From Tenacibaculum agarivorans (GTDB lineage: Bacteria; Bacteroidota; Bacteroidia; Flavobacteriales; Flavobacteriaceae), in contig NZ_MSMP01000022.1 of NCBI RefSeq assembly GCF_001936575.1, positions 17,425 to 81,424 on the forward strand: 64,000 bases of DNA, given 5' to 3'. The notes under the pieces were generated by a model. That model was not told the origin of the DNA. It was given only the letters and a program-made list of their open reading frames with translations, and did no database searches. The first letter of the stretch is position 1. Each line of letters begins with the position of its first letter. The translations under genes and the position numbers were made by a program. This document shows positions 53,941 to 63,221 of this stretch, piece by piece.

Positions 53941-56184
53941 TCTAAAAGAAATTCCATCTAAAGAAACCCAATTTTGCCCTCCATTATGAGCTGGTCCATT
54001 AAAAACTACATTTCCATTAGCAGCAACATCAATTCTTACAATACCAGCTTCGGTAGAAACTGTAAAGATTCTTTGTTTTTGAGGTCTATATCCAACAGGT
54101 AATGTTAACATAACTTCACCCGCAGTGATTCCAAAAGTTTTACGAATTAACCCTCCTAAATATACTCTACCATTATCTACATAATATCTTGCGTCTTCAA
54201 AACCATTACCATGCACAACACTATAGTTTTGCCACCCTGAACCAAATGTTGGACTTGAAACTGCTTCTAATCCATAGTTAACCCAAGTTACATTTCCAGC
54301 ACCATCCGTTGCCATTACTTGGTTGGCTGTTCCGTCTTGAGCAGGTAAAGTATACCCTCTACCAACTCCTGTATTATCAGCATCAATAGTTAATGAACCA
54401 TTCAATGTTGTATTTCCATTTTTAAGCATTACTAATGCATTACTTTGCGTAGATAAAGTTCCATTTCCAATTACCAAAAGTGGATCTGTAGCTATAAAAC
54501 GAAAATCACTCCCTCCTAATGGTACATTATTAATTCCTAAAGAAATTTGTGAACGCGAGCTTGTAGAAACATTATCTCCTATTGCTATTGATGCTACACC
54601 TGAAGCAATATTTGATGCTCCAATAGCAATACTTCCTCCAGTTGTAGTTTGATTACTTGACCCAATAGCTACTGAATTGCCTCCTGTTGCTGTATGATAT
54701 CTTCCTAAGGCAATTGCCTCTGTTCCGCTTGCAACACTTCCTATTCCTGCTGCAAAAGAAGCATATCCAACATTGGCATCTTCCCATTGATTTCCTACAG
54801 CTCCTTCTGATAAATCATCTGGTGTCACACCAACTCGGAACGCAGCTTTACTTTTATCGAAAAACATACGATGATCATCATCATTGGTAGTTGCGTCATT
54901 CGCTAACTGATTACTACCAAACACAAAGTCATCTGTAGCAATAGTTCCAGAAGCATTACTTGTAACATTTGAAGTTGTTGAGAATGATCCTCCTGAAGCA
55001 TTCCCCCATGATACATTTCCAGCACCATCAGTAGTCATTACTTGATTTACTGTACCATCTTGTGCGGGTAAAGTATAACTTGCTCCAGTACCTTGATTGT
55101 CTCCATCAATAGTTAACTGCCCATTTAAGGTTGTATTTCCATTTTTTAACATCACTAAAGCATCACTTCTCTGAAAAGAAGCTCGTCCGTTTCCAATTAC
55201 AAAGAGACGATCGGTAGCTGTAAATCCTTCTTTGGCACCATCGACTTGTGTATTAGCCAATCCGATAGCAGTCTCTCCGTAACTTCCTGAATATGTTAAA
55301 AAACCTGTTGCGATTCCTCCAAAAGCTGTTGCTTTATTTGCAGTACCTATAGCCATAGAAAAACTGTGCGTTAATTCGTTATCATCTCCAATTGCAAATG
55401 CACTAGTACTATTTATAACACGATTTCTTTCTCCAAAAGTCATAGATTGCCGAGATTTTGCATCAATATTATTTACATTTCCTATAGCTACAGAATTTCT
55501 TCCTGCTACAATTGAACCTCTTCCCATAGCAATGGATTCTTCACCTACATTAGAATCATTCCACTGATCACCTAGTTCATTATCTTCTGGATCATTTGGA
55601 TCTAAATCTATCAATCTTCCTAATCGAAAAGCGGCCTTACTTTTATCAAAAAAGAATTTTGAATTATCATCTGTAGTAGTTGGGTCATTATCTAATTGTG
55701 TACTTCCAAATACAAAATCATCAGTAGCAATGGCCCCTGAAGCATTACTTGTTACATTTGCAATAGTAGAAAACACTTTATCACCACTTTTTGCTGCATA
55801 ATTTGCATATGGTACCGATTGGAGTTCTGAAGCTCCAATTACTACATAATTTGTTCCTCCAGCTATGTCAACACTTGTTTCCAGCCAGTGATTTCTTGCA
55901 TTCCAATTGATATCAGAAAAGATATCACTTGTTATTCCTTTTCCCACTGAAAGTGATATTACACCTTGCGTATTTGTGGTTATTGTATGCGTTTCTGTGT
56001 AGATTACAGTTCCACTTGTAGTTGGGTTTCCTTTATAAAGTTTAAGCTCTATTCCCACAGTATGATTTGATAGTATATCTCCCGAACTACCTCTTATTAC
56101 TACCTGATAATTAAATGTTTGCCCTATTACTTCAACAGTTAAAAATAGTAGTATGAAAAAGCTAGTTATTTTAAGTTTCATCAT
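53932..56184 (-). CDS. Fibre 3: repeat fibre with fibre-1-type tip
   Basis: 750 residues. Same signal peptide and N-terminal domain (TFNYQVVIRGSSGDILSNHT). Two modules follow (IANVTSNASGAIATDDF; TSNVTSNASGTIATDDF), each with FFDKSKAAFR and head repeats such as SIAIGASNIASGVASIAIG. The ~115-residue C-terminal tip (GWQNYSVVHGNGFEDARYYV ... NWVSLDGISFRVD) is clearly homologous to the fibre 1 tip, with LTLPVGYRPQKQRIF as the shared core. Short tips of this kind occur at the ends of phage and bacterial fibres, where they bind receptors (inference). Confidence 0.86.
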   Translation of the reverse strand: MMKLKITSFFILLFLTVEVIGQTFNYQVVIRGSSGDILSNHTVGIELKLYKGNPTTSGTVIYTETHTITTNTQGVISLSVGKGITSDIFSDINWNARNHWLETSVDIAGGTNYVVIGASELQSVPYANYAAKSGDKVFSTIANVTSNASGAIATDDFVFGSTQLDNDPTTTDDNSKFFFDKSKAAFRLGRLIDLDPNDPEDNELGDQWNDSNVGEESIAMGRGSIVAGRNSVAIGNVNNIDAKSRQSMTFGERNRVINSTSAFAIGDDNELTHSFSMAIGTANKATAFGGIATGFLTYSGSYGETAIGLANTQVDGAKEGFTATDRLFVIGNGRASFQRSDALVMLKNGNTTLNGQLTIDGDNQGTGASYTLPAQDGTVNQVMTTDGAGNVSWGNASGGSFSTTSNVTSNASGTIATDDFVFGSNQLANDATTNDDDHRMFFDKSKAAFRVGVTPDDLSEGAVGNQWEDANVGYASFAAGIGSVASGTEAIALGRYHTATGGNSVAIGSSNQTTTGGSIAIGASNIASGVASIAIGDNVSTSSRSQISLGINNVPLGGSDFRFIATDPLLVIGNGTLSTQSNALVMLKNGNTTLNGSLTIDADNTGVGRGYTLPAQDGTANQVMATDGAGNVTWVNYGLEAVSSPTFGSGWQNYSVVHGNGFEDARYYVDNGRVYLGGLIRKTFGITAGEVMLTLPVGYRPQKQRIFTVSTEAGIVRIDVAANGNVVFNGPAHNGGQNWVSLDGISFRVD

Positions 56185-56204
56185 TATTGTAATATTACAC
56201 CTAT

Positions 56205-56235
56205 TTATTGTACAGGTAACTTTTGAGCTACCCTA
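56205..56235 (-). promoter_or_regulatory. Conserved 31-nt upstream element, fibre 3 copy
   Basis: TAGGGTAGCTCAAAAG then TTACCTGTACAATAA toward the gene, about 20 bases before the ATG. I use it as the reference copy. Confidence 0.7.
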
Positions 56236-56268
56236 GTTTTTTTCATAAAAAATTACTTTTAAAAAAAA

Positions 56269-56299
56269 GCATAAGTCAGATAAATAACCTGACTCATGC
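56269..56299 (-). terminator. Terminator after fibre 4
   Basis: GCATAAGTCAG ... CTGACTCATGC, 11-bp stem with one G-U on the minus strand, then eight Ts. It starts 30 bases past the fibre 4 stop. Confidence 0.8.
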
Positions 56300-56328
56300 A
56301 TAGACAAACAAATTTTAAACCCTCTAGT

Positions 56329-59300
56329 TTAAAGTCGTGTAATCATATAACCGTTAAATCCACTTTCCGATTGAACACTCCAAGATGTATCTGTACTTGA
56401 GTACACTACACATACTACTTCTTGATTTTTAGATAACTTCATTACTCCACTTACATTCAACGTATGATAATTAGTTCCTGCGTCTCCTTGGAAAATAGCA
56501 TGCATTCCATTTTCTAAGCTTAATTGTCCTTTAATTCCGATTAATAATCGAGCAAACCCTGAATTGATCCCATCAAAACGAACTTGTGCAGAAAAATAAT
56601 ACAATCCATCTTCTGGTGCTGTAAACTTTCCTGTGGTTTCATCAAAATGATTTCCATTATCATGTAAATTTCCTACTGAAGCATCACTTGTTCTCCAAGA
56701 AGGTACTTCTAAAAAACTTCCTGCTCCAGATAACACTAAAGTTCCTGATAAATCTGCAGAAAAACTTGGTAGACTATTTACTTTTAATGAGTTTGTTGTA
56801 ACTGAATTTGTAGAAATATCAGACGTCCATTGAGAATCTCCTGAACCATCACTTATTAAAATTTGACCATTTGTTCCTCCCGCAGGTAATTCTATCTCAT
56901 TGGTTGGATCATAATCCCCGTCATTAACTGCATCATTAGCCCAAGTATAACTTCCACTTCCGTTTGTGCGTAATACTTGACCATTTACACCTCCTGTTGG
57001 TAATTCTATCTCGTTAGTTGGATCATTATCTGCATCGTTTACTGCATCATTCACCCAAGTATAATTTCCGCTTCCATCTGTACGTAACACTTGACCATTA
57101 GTTCCTCCTGTTGGTAAAGTAGTACCTGCTGAAACGTTAGTCCAATTCACATTCCCTGCCCCATCTGTACTCATTACTTGATTTGCAGTACCGTCTTGTG
57201 CTGGTAAGGTATAAGAACGTCCAGCCGCAATATTATCAGCATCTATGGTTAATTTACCATTCAAGGTTGTATTACCATTTTTACGCATGACTAAAGCATT
57301 ACTTCTATTTCCATCACCTGTACCGTTTCCTACCACAAACAAAGCATCTGTAGCTACATAACTATTATGCGTTCCTAAAATTCCTTCACTAAATAAACCT
57401 ATTGTCTGTTGCCCATAACTTGTAGCTTGAGAACCCGCTCCTAAACCAACCGCATAGATACCCGAAACGCTATTGTTTGTTCCTAGTGCTATAGATCCAA
57501 AACGAGAAGCTAAGTTATTATATCCAGCTGCAAACGCATTTTCTCCACCCACACCGTTATAACTACCCAAAGCAGTTGCTGCTATTCCTTGCACTACAGA
57601 ACCTCTACCCATAGCTACAGAATAATCTCCTACGTTTACAGCATTCCAATAGTCATCAAATCCATCGTTACCTGTTGAGTTCCCTACACGAAATGCTCCT
57701 TTACTTTTATCAAAATACATACGTACTTCATCTCCTGAATTAGCAACTCCATTAGCATCTAAAGTAGCATTACCAAATACAAAATCATCTGTAGCGATAT
57801 TCCCTGATACATTACTTGTCACATTAGCTGTCGTTGAAAAAGCTCCTGGAGCAGCTACGTTTATCCAAGATACATTTCCTGAGCCATCAGTACTCATCAC
57901 TTGATTGGCTAAACCATCTTGTGCCGGTAACGTATATCCTGCACCAGCACCTTTATTATCTCCATCAATAGTTAATTGTCCGTTTAATGTTGTATTACCA
58001 TTGCGTAACATTACTAAAGCATTACTTCTCGTATCTGTTTTTCCGTTACCAATTACAAGAAAAGGATCCATATCATTAAAACCTACTGCATTCGGTATGG
58101 TAGCTTCGTTGTAAAAACCTAATACCATTTGTCCCCATCTATTTGTAGTCAAGTTATTACCTAGAGTATAACTATTTCCTGCACTAATGGTATTGTCTGA
58201 CCCTAAAACATGTGCATATAAGGTATTACTTGAAGCACTAATAAGTTTGTTTCCATTTCCAATCGCATAGGAATTATTCATATTTTCTATGCGATTACCC
58301 TGTCCAAGTGTCATAGAATTCGAAGTATTAGACTCTATAGTATTTGAGCCTCCTAAAGAAACTCCTCCTGTTCCTTTTACTAAACCGCCACGACCCATAG
58401 CTATAGAAAAAGATCCCACATTAGCATCATTCCATTCTTGACCAGCATCTGCACCTCCTTCAGCGTTATCACTTAGAAAACCTACACGAAAAGCTCCTTT
58501 GTTTTTATTAAAAAACATACGACTGTTATCGGTAGTATTATTTGGAATATTATCTAATTGCGAACTTCCAAAAACAAAGTTATCGTTAGCTATGTCACCT
58601 AAAGCATTACTAGTTACATTACTTACTGTAGAAAAAGTTCCAGAAGTACCTGCATCAACCCAGTTTATATTTCCTGAACCATCTGTACTCATCACCTGAT
58701 TAGCAGCTCCATCTTGTGCTGGTAACGTATACGCTCTTCCTGATCCAGTTACATTATCACCATCAATAGTTAAAGTACCATTTAGGGTAGTATTACCGTT
58801 TTTAAGTATAGTTAAAGCATCACTTTTATTATCAAAGGTTCCATTACCTATAACAAACAAACGGTCTTCAGGATGCCTCAAGACATTGCTATTTGCCTGA
58901 GTTCCTACATTAGGTGTGTTATTATGACCTAATGTTATTTGGCTTCTTGTTTCAGAGGTTAGATGTTCTCCTTGTGCAAATGCATAATTTCCTGTAACTC
59001 TATTTTGATCTCCAAAAGCTACACCATTCGAAGCTCTTACAGTATTTGAAGAACCCGCCGAAAATCCATTAAAGCCATCGGCTACTATGTTTTGGTATCC
59101 AAATGCTGCTGATCCAACTCCTATATTAGCATCATCCCAAGAACTATCATTTGATGTACCTGATCTAAAAGCTCCTTTACTTTTATCAAAAAAGAATCTT
59201 CTATCGTCATCATTTGTCGTATTATCACTAGCTAATTGTGAGCTACCAAAAACAAAATCATCTGTTGTTGTATTTCCTGAAGTATTACTAGTCACATTAC

Positions 59301-59724
59301 TTTCAGTTGTAAACGACTTATCTCCTGAAGTTGCTGCATAATTTGCGTAGGGTACACTTTGTAATTGTGAAGTTCCAAGTACTATATAACTTGTTCCTCC
59401 ATTAGTATCTATTGCAGTTTCTAACCAATGATTTCTAGAATTCCAATTAATATCAGTAAATGTATCACTTGTTGTTCCACCTCCTACAGAAAGTGATATT
59501 ATACCCTGCCCACTTGTAGTTACTGAATGTGTTTCTGTATACACAACTGTACCGCTTGCTAATGGATTTCCTTCATAAATTTTGAGTTGTACCCCAACTG
59601 TTTTATTAGATATAACAGCGCCAGAGTTGTCTCTAACTACTGCTTGATAGTTGAACTCTTGTCCTACAGCTACATAAGCTATGAGAGAGCATATAAAAAA
59701 GCTAACTATTTTTAGTTTAGTCAT
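56329..59724 (-). CDS. Fibre 4: repeat fibre with C1q/TNF-like tip
   Basis: 1131 residues. Signal peptide (KIVSFFICSLIAYVAVGQ), the shared N-terminal domain (EFNYQAVVRDNSGAVISNKT), and three modules. Then come three short ~32-residue linker repeats (LPTGGTNGQVLRTDGSGNYT, then AVNDADNDPTNEIE). The C-terminal ~145 residues resemble a C1q/TNF jelly roll (NHFDETTGKFTAPEDGLYYF, FSAQVRFDG, SGVMKLSKNQEVVCVVY, GFNGYMITRL). C1q-like domains trimerise, consistent with a trimeric fibre, and often form ligand-binding tips. No T9SS CTD. Confidence 0.86.
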   Translation of the reverse strand: MTKLKIVSFFICSLIAYVAVGQEFNYQAVVRDNSGAVISNKTVGVQLKIYEGNPLASGTVVYTETHSVTTSGQGIISLSVGGGTTSDTFTDINWNSRNHWLETAIDTNGGTSYIVLGTSQLQSVPYANYAATSGDKSFTTESNVTSNTSGNTTTDDFVFGSSQLASDNTTNDDDRRFFFDKSKGAFRSGTSNDSSWDDANIGVGSAAFGYQNIVADGFNGFSAGSSNTVRASNGVAFGDQNRVTGNYAFAQGEHLTSETRSQITLGHNNTPNVGTQANSNVLRHPEDRLFVIGNGTFDNKSDALTILKNGNTTLNGTLTIDGDNVTGSGRAYTLPAQDGAANQVMSTDGSGNINWVDAGTSGTFSTVSNVTSNALGDIANDNFVFGSSQLDNIPNNTTDNSRMFFNKNKGAFRVGFLSDNAEGGADAGQEWNDANVGSFSIAMGRGGLVKGTGGVSLGGSNTIESNTSNSMTLGQGNRIENMNNSYAIGNGNKLISASSNTLYAHVLGSDNTISAGNSYTLGNNLTTNRWGQMVLGFYNEATIPNAVGFNDMDPFLVIGNGKTDTRSNALVMLRNGNTTLNGQLTIDGDNKGAGAGYTLPAQDGLANQVMSTDGSGNVSWINVAAPGAFSTTANVTSNVSGNIATDDFVFGNATLDANGVANSGDEVRMYFDKSKGAFRVGNSTGNDGFDDYWNAVNVGDYSVAMGRGSVVQGIAATALGSYNGVGGENAFAAGYNNLASRFGSIALGTNNSVSGIYAVGLGAGSQATSYGQQTIGLFSEGILGTHNSYVATDALFVVGNGTGDGNRSNALVMRKNGNTTLNGKLTIDADNIAAGRSYTLPAQDGTANQVMSTDGAGNVNWTNVSAGTTLPTGGTNGQVLRTDGSGNYTWVNDAVNDADNDPTNEIELPTGGVNGQVLRTNGSGSYTWANDAVNDGDYDPTNEIELPAGGTNGQILISDGSGDSQWTSDISTNSVTTNSLKVNSLPSFSADLSGTLVLSGAGSFLEVPSWRTSDASVGNLHDNGNHFDETTGKFTAPEDGLYYFSAQVRFDGINSGFARLLIGIKGQLSLENGMHAIFQGDAGTNYHTLNVSGVMKLSKNQEVVCVVYSSTDTSWSVQSESGFNGYMITRL

Positions 59725-59744
59725 GATTATAGTATTTTATCTAT

Positions 59745-59775
59745 TTATTGTACAGGCTATTTCTTGTCTACCCTA
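59745..59775 (-). promoter_or_regulatory. Conserved 31-nt upstream element, fibre 4 copy
   Basis: TAGGGTAGACAAGAAA then TAGCCTGTACAATAA toward the gene, about 20 bases before the ATG. The outer TAGGGTAG and CCTGTACAATAA blocks are kept while the centre varies. Confidence 0.68.
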
Positions 59776-59802
59776 TTTTTTTATTTAACTTTTTTATAAA
59801 AA

Positions 59803-59832
59803 AATAAGTCCGAATATATATTCGGACTTATT
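59803..59832 (-). terminator. Terminator of the 62-aa peptide gene
   Basis: AATAAGTCCGAATAT is followed directly by its exact reverse complement; on the minus strand it runs into TTTTTATAAAAAAG. Located 27 bases past the peptide stop. Confidence 0.78.
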
Positions 59833-59858
59833 ACTATTGGAAGATATGTTTTATGCTA

Positions 59859-60047
59859 CTAAAAACCTCCCCCTGGTGGTTCTGGGCTTGCTGCTTGCGC
59901 TTTTTTTGGACTTAATATTAAATACGTTCCTAAAGCTGTTAATGCAGTATACTTACCATATTTTCCTAACTTTTCTAATGCTTCTTTTCTAGAGATCTCA
60001 TTGTCTTTCGACTTTGTGTTTTCCATTTTATTCATATTATTATTCAT
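59859..60047 (-). CDS. 62-aa exported mini-peptide co-regulated with the fibres
   Basis: 62 residues: a polar Asn/Met/Lys N-terminus (start could also be a nearby Met), then SRKEALEKLGKYGKYTALTA, a hydrophobic core (ALGTYLIL) and SPKKAQAASPEPPGGGF. The SRKEALxK stretch before a hydrophobic core and AQA-A looks like a signal peptide with a weak twin-arginine flavour, leaving a mature tail of only about ten residues, ASPEPPGGGF. Small proteins with this SPKxAQA...P-rich ending occur in Flavobacteriaceae (from memory). It carries the same upstream element as the fibres and has its own terminator. Function unknown. Confidence 0.72.
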   Translation of the reverse strand: MNNNMNKMENTKSKDNEISRKEALEKLGKYGKYTALTALGTYLILSPKKAQAASPEPPGGGF

Positions 60048-60081
60048 TATCTGTTTTATTCTTTTTAATTCTACTTTCTAT

Positions 60082-60112
60082 AAACTGTACAGGTAAATTA
60101 TAAACTACCCTA
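60082..60112 (-). promoter_or_regulatory. Conserved 31-nt upstream element, mini-peptide copy
   Basis: TAGGGTAGTTTATAAT then TTACCTGTACAG toward the gene, aligned without gaps with the four fibre copies. The proximal AATAA is changed, and the element is about 35 bases from the ATG. Confidence 0.62.
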
Positions 60113-60215
60113 CTTTTATTTTGAAAAATTTTTAAATTTTTATTTTAACTCCGAGTTTACCTCATATTATCTTTAAGGGAAAACCGGAATTATCTGAATA
60201 ATTAGATACTATTTT

Positions 60216-63101
60216 TTATTTCTCAATTATTATTTTTTTATTTTTCGTTATTGATTCAGTTGTCACGCGGACAATATAAATACCTCTTGCCACTTCAGGT
60301 AAGTTTATACGATTCTTTCCCGTACCTTTATAGCTACCTTTAAAAATAACTCCTCCTAAAGTATCATGTAATTTGATCTCAAAATTATTCTCTTCGATTC
60401 CTGATATTATTAATTCTGAGTCTGTATTGTAAATATTGATATTCTCTTTTGTAAAATCTGAAACTGTAGACTTACCTGATTTTGTATGTAAGAAAAATCT
60501 CCCTACTCCATTTATATTTTCTTTTGCTTGAATTTCATAAGCTGTAGTTGGCTCTAATTTTATAAAGTTATTTAACTCTTTATCTTCTAAATATACTTCA
60601 GTTCCTGTTGGTAAATCGGTCATATTTGCGGTAAATACAACTTCTGATCCTGCTTTAGCTTTTAATCCTACTGGAATTACTTTATTTTCAAGTGCTTCTT
60701 CTGGTAATGATTGATAAGTTAAATTAGTTTTAGATGTACCTGATACTAAATGAGTAAACACATCTAAGTTTGCTCCATCAAAATTACCAATATCAAAACC
60801 TGGATCTAATTCTAGAGTTGCATTAGTTCTATAATCAATTTTTGTAATAACTTTTATATCATTAGAGCTCACTTGTAATGCAATACTTGGAATTCTTTGT
60901 ATTCCTTTGAAAACACCACCTACATTTTGAGTTGTACGTAATGATTCTTTAAAAGTAATTGAACTCACTCCTGTACCTGTCCTTACAAAGAAACCTTGAC
61001 CTGGTGCTAATGATCTAGCTGAACTAGCTAATGAACTTGCCACATACTTATCTTGTGTATTATCCCAAATATACACTTCATTATAAGTAGGATCTAAATT
61101 TGAAATATTATCCTGAATAAAATTCACTCCTCCATTTTCATTTACTGGAATATATGCTGTATATGGATTACCAACTGCATTCCATTCAGAAGCAACTACA
61201 CTTTTATTAACATCTGATGTTTCTATTGTCCCCGTAAAAATTATTGCTCCATCTGTTGCTCTTGAAATGGTATAACTTCTACCTTTTTCAAAAGTTAAGG
61301 TATTTGTTATTAAATCATCTGTAGTATAATATACCCATTTCGTTCCTGTTGGTCTACTATCATCATAAAATCCTACCGCATATCTATTTGGGGTAACCGT
61401 AGTATTGATACGAATATCATTTGCTGGATTTTCTACAAAATCTTTAATACTTTGTCCTGAAACTGGTGCAGTTACTATACTCCACTTATTTGCTACTAAG
61501 CCACCACGTTCATAAGTGATCATACCATTTGAAGCTCCTTTTACTAGTAACGTTGCACTAGAACTTCCTGAAGAGGTCATAGTAACTGATCCGTTATTTG
61601 TAAAATCTGCATTTACTATTAATCCACCATCTATAGCTAACGATGAAGATGCATCTATAGTTAGGGTATTAACTTCAGTATTTGTTCCACTAGTAATTGT
61701 TGGAGATGCCGCTACATTTGGTATTGTAACATCATTTCCTGCTACTGGTGCCATACCTGTATCCCAATTCGTTCCTACCATCCAGTCCGTACTTGTACTT
61801 CCATCCCATACAATTGCTGAAGGATTTAGAATTGTTAAATCATTAGATACAAATGTTATATCATAATTTGTATTACTTAATGTTCCTAAATTAATAGCAT
61901 AGGTACCTATTGTTTCTCCTGTAGCTCTATTTAAACTTCCTGTAAAAGTATCTCCTCCTACTAATGTTCCTGAAGTAATAGCATATGTAAATTCAGGATC
62001 TGCAGCACCAACATATTTTGTTTTTGCATCTGCTGTAACTTCGATGGGTAACATATTTACTGTAAGGATTTGGGGTATATCCATAGCTGCATTGTAAACG
62101 GAATTACCCGATTGTGATGCCGTAACTGTTGTAGTACCTGCTCCAACTATAGTAACTGTGTTTCCAGAGATCGTTGCTACTGAAGTATCAGAACTTGTAT
62201 ATGTGATGTCTAAACCTGATGAAGTAGTTGCTGATAAATCAAAATTAGCGTCACCATAGGTAACATCAGAAAGTGCTCCAAAGGTAATGGTTTGATCTTC
62301 TACTCCATCTATAAAATTACTTGCACTACCATCTAAAGCAAATTGATTTAATGTTCCATTATTTCCACTGATAGAGCTATCAATTACTTCCGTAATACTT
62401 GTATTATCTGTTCCTGCAGTTCCTTGATTGTATTTGTAATACAATACTAAACCAGATTCTGTTCCCATTAACTCAGTATTCATAGTACTATTAAGCTCTG
62501 CTTCTGATCTGGCTATATTCCATAAACGTGTTTCTTCTAAATTTCCATCTAAAGGATATGGATCTCCGCCACCTGTAGATCCCGCTCCAATTTGTAAAGA
62601 ATTATTATTAGGAGTAACACTACCCGCTGAGGCTGTTTGTGAAGCCACTTCAGTACCATTGATATAAATAGCCGTTTTAGTGCCATTGAATGTTACTGCC
62701 ACATGGTACCATGTATTCGCAGATAAAGATGATGTCCAGTTATAATCTGTAAAACCTGTTCCAAATCCTGCATGATAAAAACGTAATGTTTTTGTTCTTT
62801 CAGTTAACAACATTAATCCATAGGATTCTGTAAATCTTGATTTCGCAAAAAAGCATTGCCAATCCCATCCATCACTAAACCTAGTAATGAAATCAAATTT
62901 CACCCAGGTTTCAAAGGTAAAACTTGTGGTAAAATCAAGGCTGGCATCATCGGGTACTTCAATATAATCATAAGTTGCGTTTACTGGACCATCAAAGTTC
63001 AATACATTGTTTTGAGCATACATACTATTTGCTCCTAACCAAATTAAAATCATTAGGCAACATACTTTTATGTTACCTCTAAAGTTGTAAAGCTGTTTCA
63101 T
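60216..63101 (-). CDS. LamG/MBG-domain surface protein with T9SS sorting domain
   Basis: 961 residues from the ATG at 63101, whose N-terminus MKQLYNFRGNIKVCCLMILI leads a signal ending SMYAQ; a start further upstream would lie inside the hairpin at 63162-63199. Domains: LamG/concanavalin-like lectin (about 30-225, FVNFDGPVNATYDYIEVPDD-like start), an Ig-like segment (SDTSVATISGNTVTIVGAGT), an MBG-type domain (VTADAKTKYVGAADPEFTYA), then the ERGGLVANKWSIVTAPVSGQ domain and T9SS CTD shared with the 44389 gene. Probably a surface-exposed glycan-binding protein. Confidence 0.87.
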   Translation of the reverse strand: MKQLYNFRGNIKVCCLMILIWLGANSMYAQNNVLNFDGPVNATYDYIEVPDDASLDFTTSFTFETWVKFDFITRFSDGWDWQCFFAKSRFTESYGLMLLTERTKTLRFYHAGFGTGFTDYNWTSSLSANTWYHVAVTFNGTKTAIYINGTEVASQTASAGSVTPNNNSLQIGAGSTGGGDPYPLDGNLEETRLWNIARSEAELNSTMNTELMGTESGLVLYYKYNQGTAGTDNTSITEVIDSSISGNNGTLNQFALDGSASNFIDGVEDQTITFGALSDVTYGDANFDLSATTSSGLDITYTSSDTSVATISGNTVTIVGAGTTTVTASQSGNSVYNAAMDIPQILTVNMLPIEVTADAKTKYVGAADPEFTYAITSGTLVGGDTFTGSLNRATGETIGTYAINLGTLSNTNYDITFVSNDLTILNPSAIVWDGSTSTDWMVGTNWDTGMAPVAGNDVTIPNVAASPTITSGTNTEVNTLTIDASSSLAIDGGLIVNADFTNNGSVTMTSSGSSSATLLVKGASNGMITYERGGLVANKWSIVTAPVSGQSIKDFVENPANDIRINTTVTPNRYAVGFYDDSRPTGTKWVYYTTDDLITNTLTFEKGRSYTISRATDGAIIFTGTIETSDVNKSVVASEWNAVGNPYTAYIPVNENGGVNFIQDNISNLDPTYNEVYIWDNTQDKYVASSLASSARSLAPGQGFFVRTGTGVSSITFKESLRTTQNVGGVFKGIQRIPSIALQVSSNDIKVITKIDYRTNATLELDPGFDIGNFDGANLDVFTHLVSGTSKTNLTYQSLPEEALENKVIPVGLKAKAGSEVVFTANMTDLPTGTEVYLEDKELNNFIKLEPTTAYEIQAKENINGVGRFFLHTKSGKSTVSDFTKENINIYNTDSELIISGIEENNFEIKLHDTLGGVIFKGSYKGTGKNRINLPEVARGIYIVRVTTESITKNKKIIIEK

Positions 63102-63161
63102 AAATTTTACGTAAAGTTTATAATTAGTGTTTATATATATTCTACTTTTTTGTGTTAAACA

Positions 63162-63199
63162 GCATAAGTCAGAATACAATTTTGTATTCCAACTTATGC
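63162..63199 (-). terminator. Terminator-like hairpin after the window-end T9SS gene
   Basis: GCATAAGTCAGAATACA - TT - TGTATTCCAACTTATGC: 17-bp arms with two non-Watson-Crick positions. The GCATAAGTCAG arm is the same as after fibre 4. Confidence 0.6.
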
Positions 63200-63221
63200 T
63201 TGAATAGTAAGTTTAACTTAT

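Noticed and set aside
46679..59724. CRISPR array or prophage tail module
   Set aside because: The repeats are long, coding and in frame, with no short regular spacers. No phage structural, lysis or integrase gene is nearby, and every fibre has a Sec signal peptide.
45146..62000. Many plus-strand ORFs of 60-120 codons inside the fibre and T9SS genes
   Set aside because: They are antisense shadows of repetitive Thr/Ser/Gly/Asn-rich coding sequence, without starts in context or recognisable domains.
63102..63179. Longer start for the LamG-type T9SS protein
   Set aside because: It would put 26 residues before the signal peptide and begin inside a terminator-like hairpin of the preceding gene.
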